Shown: positions 52,701-60,686, numbered from the stretch's first letter. The stretch is 64,000 nt of DNA from Lysinibacillus sp. BPa_S21 (GCF_023337795.1 NZ_JALIRS010000009.1:115408-179407); one strand, 5' to 3'. The notes: generated by a model from the sequence alone, not told the origin. Translations and numbers: made by a program.

Positions 52701-53503
52701 TTGCGTAATCGTCTTATTTGACTCAATGTCGCAAAATTACTAAAGCTCGCTTGCTTTGAACGAAGATTAAGATGATCTTTACGTGCTAAATCCTGCACAA
52801 AAGGCTTTAAGTCAATTTCTACTGTCTGCTTCCCTGCACTAGCCTTTAATACTTGTCCAATTTCACCGCGTACCCCTTGAATGCTTACACTTAATCCTTC
52901 AAGCTTCTTCCATTCCTTTGATTTTATATAAGGGCAGACAATGGTTAGCCTAGTAAAATCCTCATTAAAATAGCTTTGTTTAAATTCTGTATGAATATCA
53001 TCAATTGTCGCATCGCGTTCTTGAATTTTTAAATAGCCTTCCCAGCTCGAAATACGCTTTTTCACATATTCTGTGCGCTCCTCGGCTATTGGTAGCTCTC
53101 TTATTTTTTTATGAAGATCAAGCGGAATCCCTGCTCCATTATTAGGTCTTGTGACAAGTTGTAATGCTGCCGGTAAGCGTCGGTTTGTATTGATGGGGCC
53201 ACGCATATGTACAAAACGAATATTTGTAGCTAATAATCCTTCAACCTTTAGCACACAATCCATAATGGCTGTTTTCTCTGCAAGGACGTCCGTTAACTTT
53301 TCATTTTGCTCCGCATTAAAATAAATCGATAAAAATGTTTCACCAACTGTTTTTGCTTTGCGCTTTTCGATATAGACGGTGAATGTTTTTTGTAAGGCAA
53401 AAAAGGCATGCTCATTTGCTGAGCATTCCTCTACCGCTTCCTTCGCTTTATTAGTCAATATTAGACTACAGCGTTGTTTTTCTAGTATAGCGATGTCCTG
53501 CAT
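49721..53503 (-). CDS. UPF1-like SF1 helicase interrupted by a long coiled coil
   Basis: This protein of about 1260 residues has N-terminal unknown domains (1-300) and then SF1B motifs: Walker A VIQGPPGTGKTTVISEICQQ (near 330-340), a helical coiled-coil insert of roughly 500 residues rich in Glu, Gln and Lys, motif II VVIIDEVSKATPPE (about 955), III GDHHQLPP, IV ALQYRMH, V TVDKFQGMEMDVILVSM and VI RRLNVALSRAREL. The ATG at 53503 follows AGGGAGG; the GTG at 53527 is less likely. Its partner gene starts one base after the stop. The role may be nucleic-acid repair, RNA handling or defence; the context does not decide. Confidence 0.9.
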   Translation of the reverse strand: MQDIAILEKQRCSLILTNKAKEAVEECSANEHAFFALQKTFTVYIEKRKAKTVGETFLSIYFNAEQNEKLTDVLAEKTAIMDCVLKVEGLLATNIRFVHMRGPINTNRRLPAALQLVTRPNNGAGIPLDLHKKIRELPIAEERTEYVKKRISSWEGYLKIQERDATIDDIHTEFKQSYFNEDFTRLTIVCPYIKSKEWKKLEGLSVSIQGVRGEIGQVLKASAGKQTVEIDLKPFVQDLARKDHLNLRSKQASFSNFATLSQIRRLRNGFTKLEKGEAVNPSLETILFEKRPTVRTAKLREDIVFHNNLNEYQRRAVLGALSVEDLYVIQGPPGTGKTTVISEICQQNVKAGLKTLVASQSNLAVDNALGRLLSNQEIRILRYGRTESIEEEGKKFIEENVALHWREQTLSAIEEEITAFTAREQELKSSIVKAEEELEKLETWLEELKKEIAAKEQAAIDEPILQQEIQALKKELKAAKAEQQESEAQKEHYEKQLAQIEPAVKKLEQTLAESPSIEQLKLTIEETTQKIEQLEAAAQYKELQEQKQHLTLQFKDIQSKYEEENKRLQLMKEAEKYIGTLTSYERIERFLQHYQIRPSYVLSQKISRLQHLEDAKDLEAWATINSRLQKAIAKLESLVSDEEKERALAKSRVQQVQSFSLQNLTGVFAQLNTAFQDDQTPPAEQIESFLLGLYMRRDFVWQKGVALKQQQEHKDREFESLRKGIGGLIHQECAITSFDVQSIQRQLQPFLQHTERLQQLAETFHIDAEPEDSVEHLKMLVSQSKSSLQTAHQQLEAVEYANTQLLPKKAALQTAQTSLQEVEQQLAQLEENIKEINIAGLKKEKQLLACTKLLQSTPERTHKEVEEAIASSKTAIVELQRKEQQLPLRKKLQEQWRDKLQNATEYDLDEIRKLYVRHANVIGTTCVASASKEFMENYPTFDVVIIDEVSKATPPELLLPMLKGKKVILVGDHHQLPPLLGDDTLEETLKAMLDENPNFDGAQELKNLLRESLFERLFNNLPQTHKQMLALQYRMHEKIMHSITPFYAKEENGLQCGLPDSDAARDHCLEGQFVNRDDHLLWVDIPTEKPYLEEQVKGGTSRYNEGELQTIRRILIDLNTSVIEAKAAGRMPKDAQKSVGVISFYGEQVKKINRLLQQELQLPHLQFRTGTVDKFQGMEMDVILVSMVRNTPKGGDVGFARDYRRLNVALSRARELLLLVGSAEMFAKRAKHPDTREMYSNLLETVKSYNGLRNHEGQVI

Positions 53504-53573
53504 GAGCAGCCCTCCCTTCCGTTTCACTAAAGTTCTATTTTATCACATCATAAAAGAATACTTGAAAAGAAAA

Positions 53574-53612
53574 ATCCCCTGCACAGTGATTTCCTTCCAC
53601 CGCGCAAGGGAT
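53574..53612 (-). terminator. Terminator of the FMN reductase gene
   Basis: On the minus strand ATCCCTTGCGCGG pairs imperfectly with CTGTGCAGGGGAT, followed by TTTTTC. It lies just past the reductase stop. Confidence 0.65.
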
Positions 53613-53624
53613 AAAGATTTTATA

Positions 53625-54179
53625 TTAATGTTGATCAATCGGTTCTTTCGGCAATGTTTTGCTCATTTCACAATACTGCACAAAAACACGCGCCAATTCA
53701 CGTAAACGATTATGAACATCTTCATCGACAATATGATTATCTGCATCAAAATGAGATGTGTGTGTGTATACATAGTTCGGAGTTACAAGTGCACGGAAGT
53801 AGTCTAAAATTGGTTTCAACTGATTTTCTACTACTAAATGGTGTTGATACGTTCCACCATTTGCCACGATCGATACAGGCTTATAACGCATTGTTTTCGG
53901 ATGTAAGAAGTCAAATGCATTTTTTAATACACCCGGAATTGATGCTTGGAAAATCGGTGTAGCGATAATATACGCATCCGCTTCCTCGAACTTTTGAATC
54001 ATTTCCTTCATATCATCATTTAACGGCGAACCGTCTACAATTTGATGTTTATATTGACTAAAATGCATAATTTCTAATTCGAAACTTGCATCTAATTCTT
54101 TAATATATTGCTCCACTTGCTCTAAAATAGCACCTGTTTTACGACCGAACATCGTGCCATCAACGAGTAAAATTTTCAT
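53625..54179 (-). CDS. NADPH-dependent FMN reductase family protein
   Basis: This 184-residue flavodoxin-like protein has the motif EADAYIIATPIFQASIPGVL followed by KNAFDFL, typical of SsuE/MsuE/YwqN-type reductases, and VANGGTYQHHL. It supplies reduced flavin or reduces quinone/azo compounds. The ATG at 54179 follows GTGGAGGC; the frame extending to 54239 is not supported. No sulfonate genes are adjacent, so the partner monooxygenase is unknown. Confidence 0.85.
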   Translation of the reverse strand: MKILLVDGTMFGRKTGAILEQVEQYIKELDASFELEIMHFSQYKHQIVDGSPLNDDMKEMIQKFEEADAYIIATPIFQASIPGVLKNAFDFLHPKTMRYKPVSIVANGGTYQHHLVVENQLKPILDYFRALVTPNYVYTHTSHFDADNHIVDEDVHNRLRELARVFVQYCEMSKTLPKEPIDQH

Positions 54180-54384
54180 TTTCACTTTGCCTCCACATTT
54201 ATCTTCTACAATAATATTGTAACAAATGAAAAGAGGCACGGAAAGAAATGTAGTGGTTAAAACCGTAAATTCAGTCTTTAGGCGGAACGTAGTCTACACA
54301 AAAAATATTGCTTTAAAAAGAAACTTCAGCATGTCGATTACTTGTTATTAAAATAATATTTTCACAGATGAATTGGTTAACCAC

Positions 54385-54470
54385 TCTTATCCATAGTTAG
54401 AAGACGCTGATTTTCGCTATGGGCTACTTGCCCAGCCGGAACGGAAATAAACCCTATGCTATGGTGATGA
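54385..54470. repeat. Dispersed repeat fragment
   Basis: GCCCAGCCGGAACGGAAATA (reverse of TATTTCCGTTCCGGCTGGGC) matches the start of the repeat at 37052-37075 in inverted orientation. Otherwise 54180-54475 holds nothing I recognise. Confidence 0.5.
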
Positions 54471-54475
54471 GCTCA

Positions 54476-55321
54476 TTATTTATCCTCACGACGTTGGAAT
54501 TTTACTTCCTTATCTACAACGGTTTCTTCTATTTTAAATTTACCTCGATTAATCACGACTTCACGGTTTACTTTATCTTCTTCACCGCTAGGACTTAATG
54601 ATTTGCGCTTCTCCCAATTAAATAATTGCTCCCTTGAAACATCCTCATCCTGCGCTTCGGGAAAATCTAGCTGAGCCAATTCCTGAGATTGGTAAATTGT
54701 AACCGGCTGTTTATCGCCGTACAGTGCAATAACTAGCATCGCCTTCGCAACCTGAGAAGCTTCTATAGCTCTCGTACGTTTTAAAGGACCAACTAATAGT
54801 GGTTTTGCCAGCTTTAAAACTTTCTCTCCCGCTTTTTCACCAAAGCGAAATTCTTCTCTCTCCCCAACCAATAAAGATGGACGAATAATCGAAAGTCTCT
54901 GTAAGCCTAGCTCCATAAGATCATGTTCAAGCTTTCCTTTTACTCGATTATAATAGAATGGAGAATTTTCATTTGCCCCCATAGCTGTAATAACTAGCAT
55001 ATGTGGGATCCCTCGATTTTTGGCTAATGAGGCAATAGTTAGCGGATATTCAAAATCTACTTTCTCAAATGCCTCACGAGATCCTGCCTTTTTAATCGTT
55101 GTCCCTAAACAACAATATAGCTCATGTGCAAATTCGATATCTTTTTCCTCTAAAGCATCAAAATTACGAATTTTAACTTCTAGCTTTGGATGCGTATATG
55201 CTGGCGCTCTTCGTGTAATAACCGTAACTGAAACATATTCATCATTTTCACATAATTGTTCTACTAAAGAGGTACCTGTTAATCCAGTAGCCCCTACAAC
55301 AATCGCTGCGCGCATTCCCAT
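54476..55321 (-). CDS. NAD(P)-binding Rossmann oxidoreductase with C-terminal extension
   Basis: This 281-residue short-chain-dehydrogenase-like (atypical/extended, NAD(P)H-binding) protein has AIVVGATGLTGTSLVEQL (dinucleotide motif), YCCLGTTIKKAGS, LVITAMGANENSPFYYNRVK (YxxxK-like element) and IIRPSLLVGERE. It resembles HTATIP2/YwnB-like proteins. The last 70 residues are charged (EDVSREQLFNWEKRKS, KFKIEETVVDKEVKFQRRED) and unlike the core. The substrate is unknown and no operon partner is evident. Confidence 0.83.
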   Translation of the reverse strand: MGMRAAIVVGATGLTGTSLVEQLCENDEYVSVTVITRRAPAYTHPKLEVKIRNFDALEEKDIEFAHELYCCLGTTIKKAGSREAFEKVDFEYPLTIASLAKNRGIPHMLVITAMGANENSPFYYNRVKGKLEHDLMELGLQRLSIIRPSLLVGEREEFRFGEKAGEKVLKLAKPLLVGPLKRTRAIEASQVAKAMLVIALYGDKQPVTIYQSQELAQLDFPEAQDEDVSREQLFNWEKRKSLSPSGEEDKVNREVVINRGKFKIEETVVDKEVKFQRREDK

Positions 55322-55609
55322 TGATTGTACCTCCTTCTAAAGATCGTTCACCCCAGTAGTCGTACTGCTGGAACAAAGGTTTTGCTGAAAAGCTAAATCA
55401 ATCCTATGTATATTTTTACAAACTCTACTTTATTTATCGGTTAATGAGGGAGCTATTTAATTTTAGGAGTTTTGAAAAACTATTTTGAGGCAGGCAGCTA
55501 TCCTCCTCTTTTTCACATTATGTCATAAATTATCTAATCCTAATTTTTTACACATACTTGCCCATCATTGACCATAGTTTAAATAGACGGATGAAAGGAT
55601 GGGATACAT

Positions 55610-56656
55610 TTGCAAAACGAAACTCAAAAAATGGAACTAAAAAAGACGATTGTTTTCATTATTGAAAGCTGTATCGATAAAGGGCTGTATCCTTTTGAAC
55701 GGGTGGCCACGCTGGCAAAGCAACTTACAAATGAAAAAGTTTTCATATTTGTCAAAACCCCTTCAAATGATGGAATTCAAATTTTAATGAATGAAAATCT
55801 CTCGCCAATCTTATTTGAACATTTCGATGAGCTACCAAAGCAAATGAAGAGTATTCAGCCTGATTTAATTGTAAGAGATGGCCGTAACTCTGAAAGCTGG
55901 CAAGTTCAAAATTTACGACCTTTCTGCAAAACAATCATTCATTTTGATGATTTTGGTGAGGGTGGTCAAGCCTGTGACTGTGTATTGCTAGCACTCTATC
56001 AAGAAGTTAAAGATTATTTACCATCCCATTATATTGGTGGTAGTTTCAACTTCGCATTACCACAAGCTTTTCAAAATTTTGAGGATAGACCAGAATGTAA
56101 AACACCTGAAAACCCACCTCATATTGTTGTTGCTTTTGAGGATGGGGACGAGCATAACCTAACATACCGTACTCTTCGACACTTAACGCAGCTACAAATC
56201 CCACTACAAATTACAGTGATGATTGATGATAGCTATCAACATGCAACAGATGATTTGCAAATGATGGTGCTCAGTCGTCGTAATACTGCCATTCTACGTG
56301 ATAAAAATGCACTCCTCAAACTATTACCAAAAGCAGATGTTATTATTTGTAATGCTAACTATACACCTTACAAAATCGCCTCTTATGGTGTACCTTGTAT
56401 TACCCTTGCACAAACTGAGGCAGAGCTATTACACGCCTTCCCACGCGAACAGAACGGCTTTATTCACCTTGGACTAGGTCGTAAAATGAAGCAATCACAA
56501 ATTCAAAACGCAGTCATGGAATTTTTATTACATGAGGCTCGAAGCGAACGAGCTGTTAAAAAACAACGCCAGCTCAATTTAGCAAGTAATAATGAAGCAT
56601 TACAGTCATTGCTTTTAGATTTCGCTTACGATCGCCACAATATCGCTTCTACTTAG
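55610..56656 (+). CDS. SpsG/PseG-like protein (nucleotide-sugar hydrolase or glycosyltransferase-like)
   Basis: This 348-residue protein has a GT-B-like layout of two Rossmann halves. KTIIHFDDFGEGGQACDCVL and VAFEDGDEHNLTYRTLRHL resemble SpsG/PseG, which act in spore-coat or flagellar sugar synthesis; ADVIICNANYTPYKIASYGV followed by PCITLAQ matches the sugar-nucleotide-binding end of that fold. It starts at TTG after AAAGGATGGG. No other sps or pse genes are near, so the pathway is an inference. Confidence 0.72.
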   Translation: MQNETQKMELKKTIVFIIESCIDKGLYPFERVATLAKQLTNEKVFIFVKTPSNDGIQILMNENLSPILFEHFDELPKQMKSIQPDLIVRDGRNSESWQVQNLRPFCKTIIHFDDFGEGGQACDCVLLALYQEVKDYLPSHYIGGSFNFALPQAFQNFEDRPECKTPENPPHIVVAFEDGDEHNLTYRTLRHLTQLQIPLQITVMIDDSYQHATDDLQMMVLSRRNTAILRDKNALLKLLPKADVIICNANYTPYKIASYGVPCITLAQTEAELLHAFPREQNGFIHLGLGRKMKQSQIQNAVMEFLLHEARSERAVKKQRQLNLASNNEALQSLLLDFAYDRHNIAST

Positions 56657-56845
56657 TGATTCTTTGAAGGTGAATATGATACAATATAGTAGAATTTTTC
56701 ACTTTCGTTTATCTTTAATTATACGAAGTGGATTCAAGCAACATAAGTACCCGATTGATAGTAACTAATAAGCGGTGGGGGATAAAAAAACCTCCATCGC
56801 TTTTACACGCATTCATTATAATAAACACATAAAGGAGCAATCACC

Positions 56846-57031
56846 ATGCCATCAAAAAGTGATATTGAATATCAAATTAGAGAGCTAAAAATGGACTATA
56901 TGAATTTACAAGGCGACATTGAGAAGCTTGAATCTACAGGTCATAATGATCAAGTAGCAAAAGCAGAGCAACGTCTTGCAAATATGGAAACAAAGCTAGC
57001 TAAATTAAATAAACAATTAGCAGAACTTTAA
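56846..57031 (+). CDS. Small coiled-coil protein, SE1832-like
   Basis: This 61-residue, almost entirely helical protein has heptad-like segments (IEYQIRELKMDYMNLQGDIE and AEQRLANMETKLAKLNKQL). It resembles the small SE1832-type proteins of Bacillales, whose role I do not know. AAAGGAG precedes the ATG. The ABC-F gene follows 39 bases downstream in the same direction, so they may be cotranscribed. Confidence 0.82.
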   Translation: MPSKSDIEYQIRELKMDYMNLQGDIEKLESTGHNDQVAKAEQRLANMETKLAKLNKQLAEL

Positions 57032-57070
57032 TATCTAGCGGTATACAGCCGCTATCTCGGAGGAATATAT

Positions 57071-58636
57071 ATGGCAATATTAACAGTTGAAAATTTAGGT
57101 CATTCTTTCGGTGACCGCACGCTTTTTAAAGATGTCTCCTTCCGTCTAGTTGAAGGTGATCATATTGGTCTTGTAGGTGCAAACGGTGTTGGTAAGTCAA
57201 CATTAATGGGCATCATTACGGGCCAAACAATCCACGATACAGGTAAAGTTGAGTGGCTGCCAGGAACACATTACGGCTATTTAGACCAACATACTGTATT
57301 GACAGCTGGACGAACTATGCGTGATGCATTACGTGACGCTTTTCTTCCTTTATATAAAAAAGAAGAAGAACTCAACGAAATTACAGGAAAAATGGCTGAG
57401 GCAACACCTGAAGAATTAGAAGATTTACTAGAGCAAATGGCTGAGGTGCAAGATGCTCTGGATGCAGGAGATTTCTATTCTCTTGATATGAAAATTGAAG
57501 AGGTTGCGCGAGGTCTTGGTCTTGATGCAATCGGCTTGGAACGTGATGTTGCTGCTCTTTCCGGTGGTCAACGTACAAAGGTTTTGCTAGCTAAGCTATT
57601 ACTTGAAAAACCAAAAGTATTATTACTAGATGAGCCAACGAACTATCTAGATGAAGAGCATATTACATGGTTGAAAAACTATTTAAAGAACTATCCACAC
57701 GCCTTCTTATTAATTTCGCACGATACTGAATTTATGAATGAGACAGTAGATGTTATCTTCCAATTAGAATTTTCAAAATTGACTCGCTATACTGCGACAT
57801 ATGAAAAGTTTTTAGAACTTGCTGAAATCAATAAACGTCAGCATATCGATGCCTATGAAAAACAACAGGAATTCATTAAAAAACAAGAGGATTTCATCGC
57901 GAAAAATAAAGCGCGCTACTCCACTACTGGTCGTGCAAAATCTCGCGCCAAGCAGCTTGACCGCTTAGAGCGTATCGACCGTCCTGAAACAGCTGTTAAG
58001 CCTGAATTCGGCTTTAAAGAGGCACGCTCTTCTAGTCGTTATGTAGTAGAGGCTGAAAACTTAGTCATTGGATATGACAAAGAAAAGCCGTTACTACCTC
58101 CACTAACATTTGCTATTGAACGTGGGGAAAAAATTGCTTTAGTCGGTATGAATGGTGTCGGTAAATCAACATTATTAAAAACAATGCTAGGCAAAATAAA
58201 TCCGCTAGATGGAAAAGTGATTCGCGGTGACTATCTTTACCCATCATACTTCGAACAAGAAGTAAAAGCTGAAAAAATTACGCCAATTGATGATGTATGG
58301 AACGCTTTCCCCTCTATGGAGCAAGCACAAGTACGTGCAGCATTAGCACGCGCAGGACTAAAAACTGAGCATATTACTCGCCCACTTAATTCTCTATCTG
58401 GTGGTGAACAAGCTAAAGTACGTTTATGTAAACTCATGATGGAAGAAGCAAACTGGCTTATTTTTGACGAACCGACAAACCACTTGGATGTCGATGCAAA
58501 AGAAGAACTAAAACGTGCCATGAAAGAATTCAAAGGCACAATCGTACTAGTAAGCCATGAACCTGATTTCTACGAAGGTTTAGCAACAAAGGTTTGGAAT
58601 GTCCAAGACTGGTTTACTTCAGGACAACAAAGCTAG
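57071..58636 (+). CDS. ABC-F family ATPase (YkpA/YbiT-like)
   Basis: This 521-residue protein with two fused ATPase domains has no membrane part: Walker A GLVGANGVGKST and ALVGMNGVGKST, signatures ALSGGQRTKV and SLSGGEQAKV, Walker B VLLLDEPTNYLDEE and WLIFDEPTNHLDVD. A charged linker with INKRQHIDAYEKQQEFIKKQ separates them. ABC-F proteins act on ribosomes, as translation factors or antibiotic-resistance factors; sequence features (length, short linker) favour the housekeeping YkpA/YbiT group. GGAGG lies before the ATG. Confidence 0.92.
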   Translation: MAILTVENLGHSFGDRTLFKDVSFRLVEGDHIGLVGANGVGKSTLMGIITGQTIHDTGKVEWLPGTHYGYLDQHTVLTAGRTMRDALRDAFLPLYKKEEELNEITGKMAEATPEELEDLLEQMAEVQDALDAGDFYSLDMKIEEVARGLGLDAIGLERDVAALSGGQRTKVLLAKLLLEKPKVLLLDEPTNYLDEEHITWLKNYLKNYPHAFLLISHDTEFMNETVDVIFQLEFSKLTRYTATYEKFLELAEINKRQHIDAYEKQQEFIKKQEDFIAKNKARYSTTGRAKSRAKQLDRLERIDRPETAVKPEFGFKEARSSSRYVVEAENLVIGYDKEKPLLPPLTFAIERGEKIALVGMNGVGKSTLLKTMLGKINPLDGKVIRGDYLYPSYFEQEVKAEKITPIDDVWNAFPSMEQAQVRAALARAGLKTEHITRPLNSLSGGEQAKVRLCKLMMEEANWLIFDEPTNHLDVDAKEELKRAMKEFKGTIVLVSHEPDFYEGLATKVWNVQDWFTSGQQS

Positions 58637-58652
58637 AAAATAATATTAATAT

Positions 58653-58701
58653 GGGTAGTTCCAGTGTGATTCAAGGATCACACTGGGCTGCCCTCTTTTT
58701 T
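58653..58701 (+). terminator. Terminator of the ABC-F gene
   Basis: CCAGTGTGAT pairs with ATCACACTGG across a 6-base loop, the stem extends through GGGTAG/CTGCCC, and CTCTTTTTT follows. Confidence 0.9.
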
Positions 58702-58771
58702 GTGCCTCGAGTATGGGTAACGTTTGTCAGGAACTATACTTGAGCGATTATTTTAAGGATTTCTTCGGGGT

Positions 58772-58945
58772 ACCTGATCAGTTCTCTCGTTTACCCGAGC
58801 ATTTTTTCCGCTCACCTGATCACTTTTCTGGCCTACCCGAGCAGTTCTTCGGTGTACCCGATCACTTTTCTGGCTTACCTGAGCAGTTTTTCGGTGGACC
58901 CGATCACTTTTTCGGCCTACCCGAACAAATCTCTCGCTCACCTGT
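58772..58945. repeat. 21-bp repeat with ACCYGA boxes, 9 units in exact register (array F)
   Basis: ACC(C/T)GA or near boxes start at 58772, 58793, 58814, 58835, 58856, 58877, 58898, 58919 and 58940, exactly 21 bp apart. Units with TACCCGATCACTTTTCTGG alternate with ACCCGAGCAGTTCTTCGG, making a 42-bp pair. The unit is the inverse complement of that in array D. It follows the ABC-F terminator. The rest of 58946-59280 shows no gene or RNA I recognise. Confidence 0.95.
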
Positions 58946-59282
58946 GCGCTTCTTCTACTTAACATTAGCAGTATGTGCGCTCCCCTACTCCCCAAGCTTT
59001 CCAAACCATTCTTTTTTGAAACAAAAATTTATTTAACTATGCATAAAAGCCTTCATTTAATCATAAAAATAATCAGTGGATTAACAATATATCTATCTCC
59101 TTTAAATCAGACTATTGCTCTCTATATTAGAGCAGCTCCCGATTTTCTATGAAGTTCTATTATTTATATGAAGTAAACTTACATCATTGTAAGCCGAATT
59201 TGTGAAACTTTTCGCTCTTTAGTGCGTATATTTTAGTGTAGAAGAAAAAATTCATTTCTGTATAAAATTTTTCAAATAACTA

Positions 59283-59360
59283 TTGATTTATATATAGCTT
59301 ACTAGTAAGATATATGTATAACCTAATTAACTTACTAATAAGATATATATTAAATATAAT
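59283..59360 (+). promoter_or_regulatory. Promoter region with two MarR-type palindromes
   Basis: CTTACTAGTAAG (59298-59309) and CTTACTAATAAG (59331-59342), each followed by ATATAT, lie 33 bp apart. The first overlaps the -10 of a possible promoter TTGATT-17-TAAGAT; the second covers the -35 of TTACTA-17-TATAAT (59332-59360). The second gene of the operon is a MarR repressor, so autoregulation is likely. Confidence 0.72.
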
Positions 59361-59387
59361 CCTAAAAAAGAAAGCGGGGAATGAAGA

Positions 59388-59792
59388 ATGACAGTTACTA
59401 TTTATTCACAAGCGAGCTGTTCTTCATCCAGAAAAGCATTAAAATGGTTAAAAGATCACAACATTGAATATAAAGAAAAACGTATTACTTCACATCCACT
59501 AACACTTGCCGAATTTAAAGAAATTTTAAGCATGACTGAGGATGGAACAGACGAAATTATTGCAACTAACTCAAATGATTTCAAAAATTTAAATGTTGAT
59601 ATTGACCAGCTCTCTATTCAAGAGTTATTTGCTATCATTCAAGCTCATCCAAGAATGTTACGAAGCCCTATCTTAATTGATGAAAAACGCATTCAAGTTG
59701 GCTACAATGAGATGGACATCCGTCGTTTTATTCCACGTAAAGTACGTGCCTATGAATTAGACGCGATGACAAGATTAGCACAAGAAAGTTAA
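59388..59792 (+). CDS. Spx/ArsC-family regulator paralogue with CxxS site
   Basis: This 134-residue Spx-like protein shows IYSQASCSSSRKALKWLKDH, where Spx normally has CxxC; here only Cys11 remains and position 14 is Ser. The C-terminal part keeps PILIDEKRIQVGYNEMDIRR and FIPRKVR, matching Spx. Spx binds the alpha C-terminal domain of RNA polymerase during thiol stress; loss of the second Cys would remove the disulfide switch. It is followed 24 bases later by a MarR gene, and both sit behind twin palindromes. Confidence 0.88.
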   Translation: MTVTIYSQASCSSSRKALKWLKDHNIEYKEKRITSHPLTLAEFKEILSMTEDGTDEIIATNSNDFKNLNVDIDQLSIQELFAIIQAHPRMLRSPILIDEKRIQVGYNEMDIRRFIPRKVRAYELDAMTRLAQES

Positions 59793-59815
59793 AACAGTTT
59801 TGGAGTTGACCTTAT

Positions 59816-60259
59816 ATGGATCAAGAAAAAGAAAGAGCCATTACCTCGTTATTTGAAGTAGTATCTTCCATTGAGCGTAAATGGGCAAACGAGTGGAATA
59901 ATCATAATGTACTCGGCTTTTCAAAATCCCATATTTTAATTTTAGACTACTTATCGCAGGAGGGACCAAAGCGCCCTTCTGCCATTGCTGATCGGTTAAA
60001 AGTGACAACAGGCGGTGTCACTGTTTTAACTAGTAAGCTGATTAATGCTGGCTTTATTGAAAAAACTCAGCATGCAACAGATCGACGAGCATCTCAATTG
60101 AAAATTACAGCTGATGGGGAAGATATTTTGGAAGAATCCCGTCAGCAAGTAAGCGACCTTATACACAATATGTTTGGGATGCTGTCAGCTGAGGAAGTAC
60201 AAACATTGCGTGATATTTTTTCAAAATTACTCAATGCTGAACAAAATCGATATGAGTAA
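59816..60259 (+). CDS. MarR-family transcriptional regulator
   Basis: This 147-residue winged-helix repressor has FSKSHILILDYLSQEGPKRP, SAIADRLKVTTGGVTVLTSK (recognition helix) and EKTQHATDRRASQLKITADG (wing). It is second in an operon with the Spx paralogue, with stop-to-start spacing of 23 bases. The two CTTACTARTAAG palindromes upstream of the operon are its likely sites. No Cys is visible, so ligand rather than thiol sensing is more likely. Confidence 0.92.
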   Translation: MDQEKERAITSLFEVVSSIERKWANEWNNHNVLGFSKSHILILDYLSQEGPKRPSAIADRLKVTTGGVTVLTSKLINAGFIEKTQHATDRRASQLKITADGEDILEESRQQVSDLIHNMFGMLSAEEVQTLRDIFSKLLNAEQNRYE

Positions 60260-60272
60260 AAGCTTCATTTTC

Positions 60273-60319
60273 ACACCTTAAACAGTTAGATGGGCAATCT
60301 AACTGTTTAAGGTGTTTTT
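60273..60319 (+). terminator. Terminator of the spx-marR operon
   Basis: A 19-bp perfect stem (60273-60291 with 60297-60315) has a 5-base loop and ends in T-rich sequence. Confidence 0.93.
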
Positions 60320-60364
60320 CTTTTCGCACGGTTTCTTAGATGATTGCCCCTCCCCTTAGCTTTT

Positions 60365-60589
60365 ATCAGCGATGTTTGAGGTTTTATCAGCGATTCTGGC
60401 TCTTTTACCGGCGATGTTCGGTGTTTTATCAGCGATTCTGGCTCCTTTGGAAGTCTAGTACCTAGCGGTGGAATTTCGAGGTTTAGCGGCGTTCTTTACC
60501 TGGTTAGCGGCGAAACTTTATATTTTGGCGGCGTTTCTCCTTTGGTTAGCAGCTCAATTCACAGTTTTAGCGGCGAATTCCAATTTAAG
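60365..60589. repeat. 21-bp repeat, about 10 units (array G)
   Basis: Boxes ATCAGCG/ACCGGCG start at 60365, 60386, 60407 and 60428. Boxes AGCGG/GGCGG/AGCAG start at 60464, 60485, 60506, 60527, 60548 and 60569. Within each group spacing is exactly 21 bp; the 36-bp gap between groups looks like a unit that lost 6 bp. Units match array A. It lies between the marR and sigma-factor terminators. Confidence 0.9.
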
Positions 60590-60659
60590 TTGGACAAATT
60601 TTACACAATATTAGGATTTGATCTCGGATTATCGGCGATAAAAATCCATAAAAAAAAGA

Positions 60660-60686
60660 TGCATCGCAAAATAGTTTTGCAATGCA
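60660..60686 (-). terminator. Terminator of the sigma-factor gene
   Basis: TGCATTGCAAAA pairs with TTTTGCGATGCA on the minus strand (one G-T pair), followed by eight Ts. Confidence 0.88.

Noticed and set aside
58713..59036. ORFs over array F on both strands
   Set aside because: Repeat-derived, after a terminator, no ribosome site.
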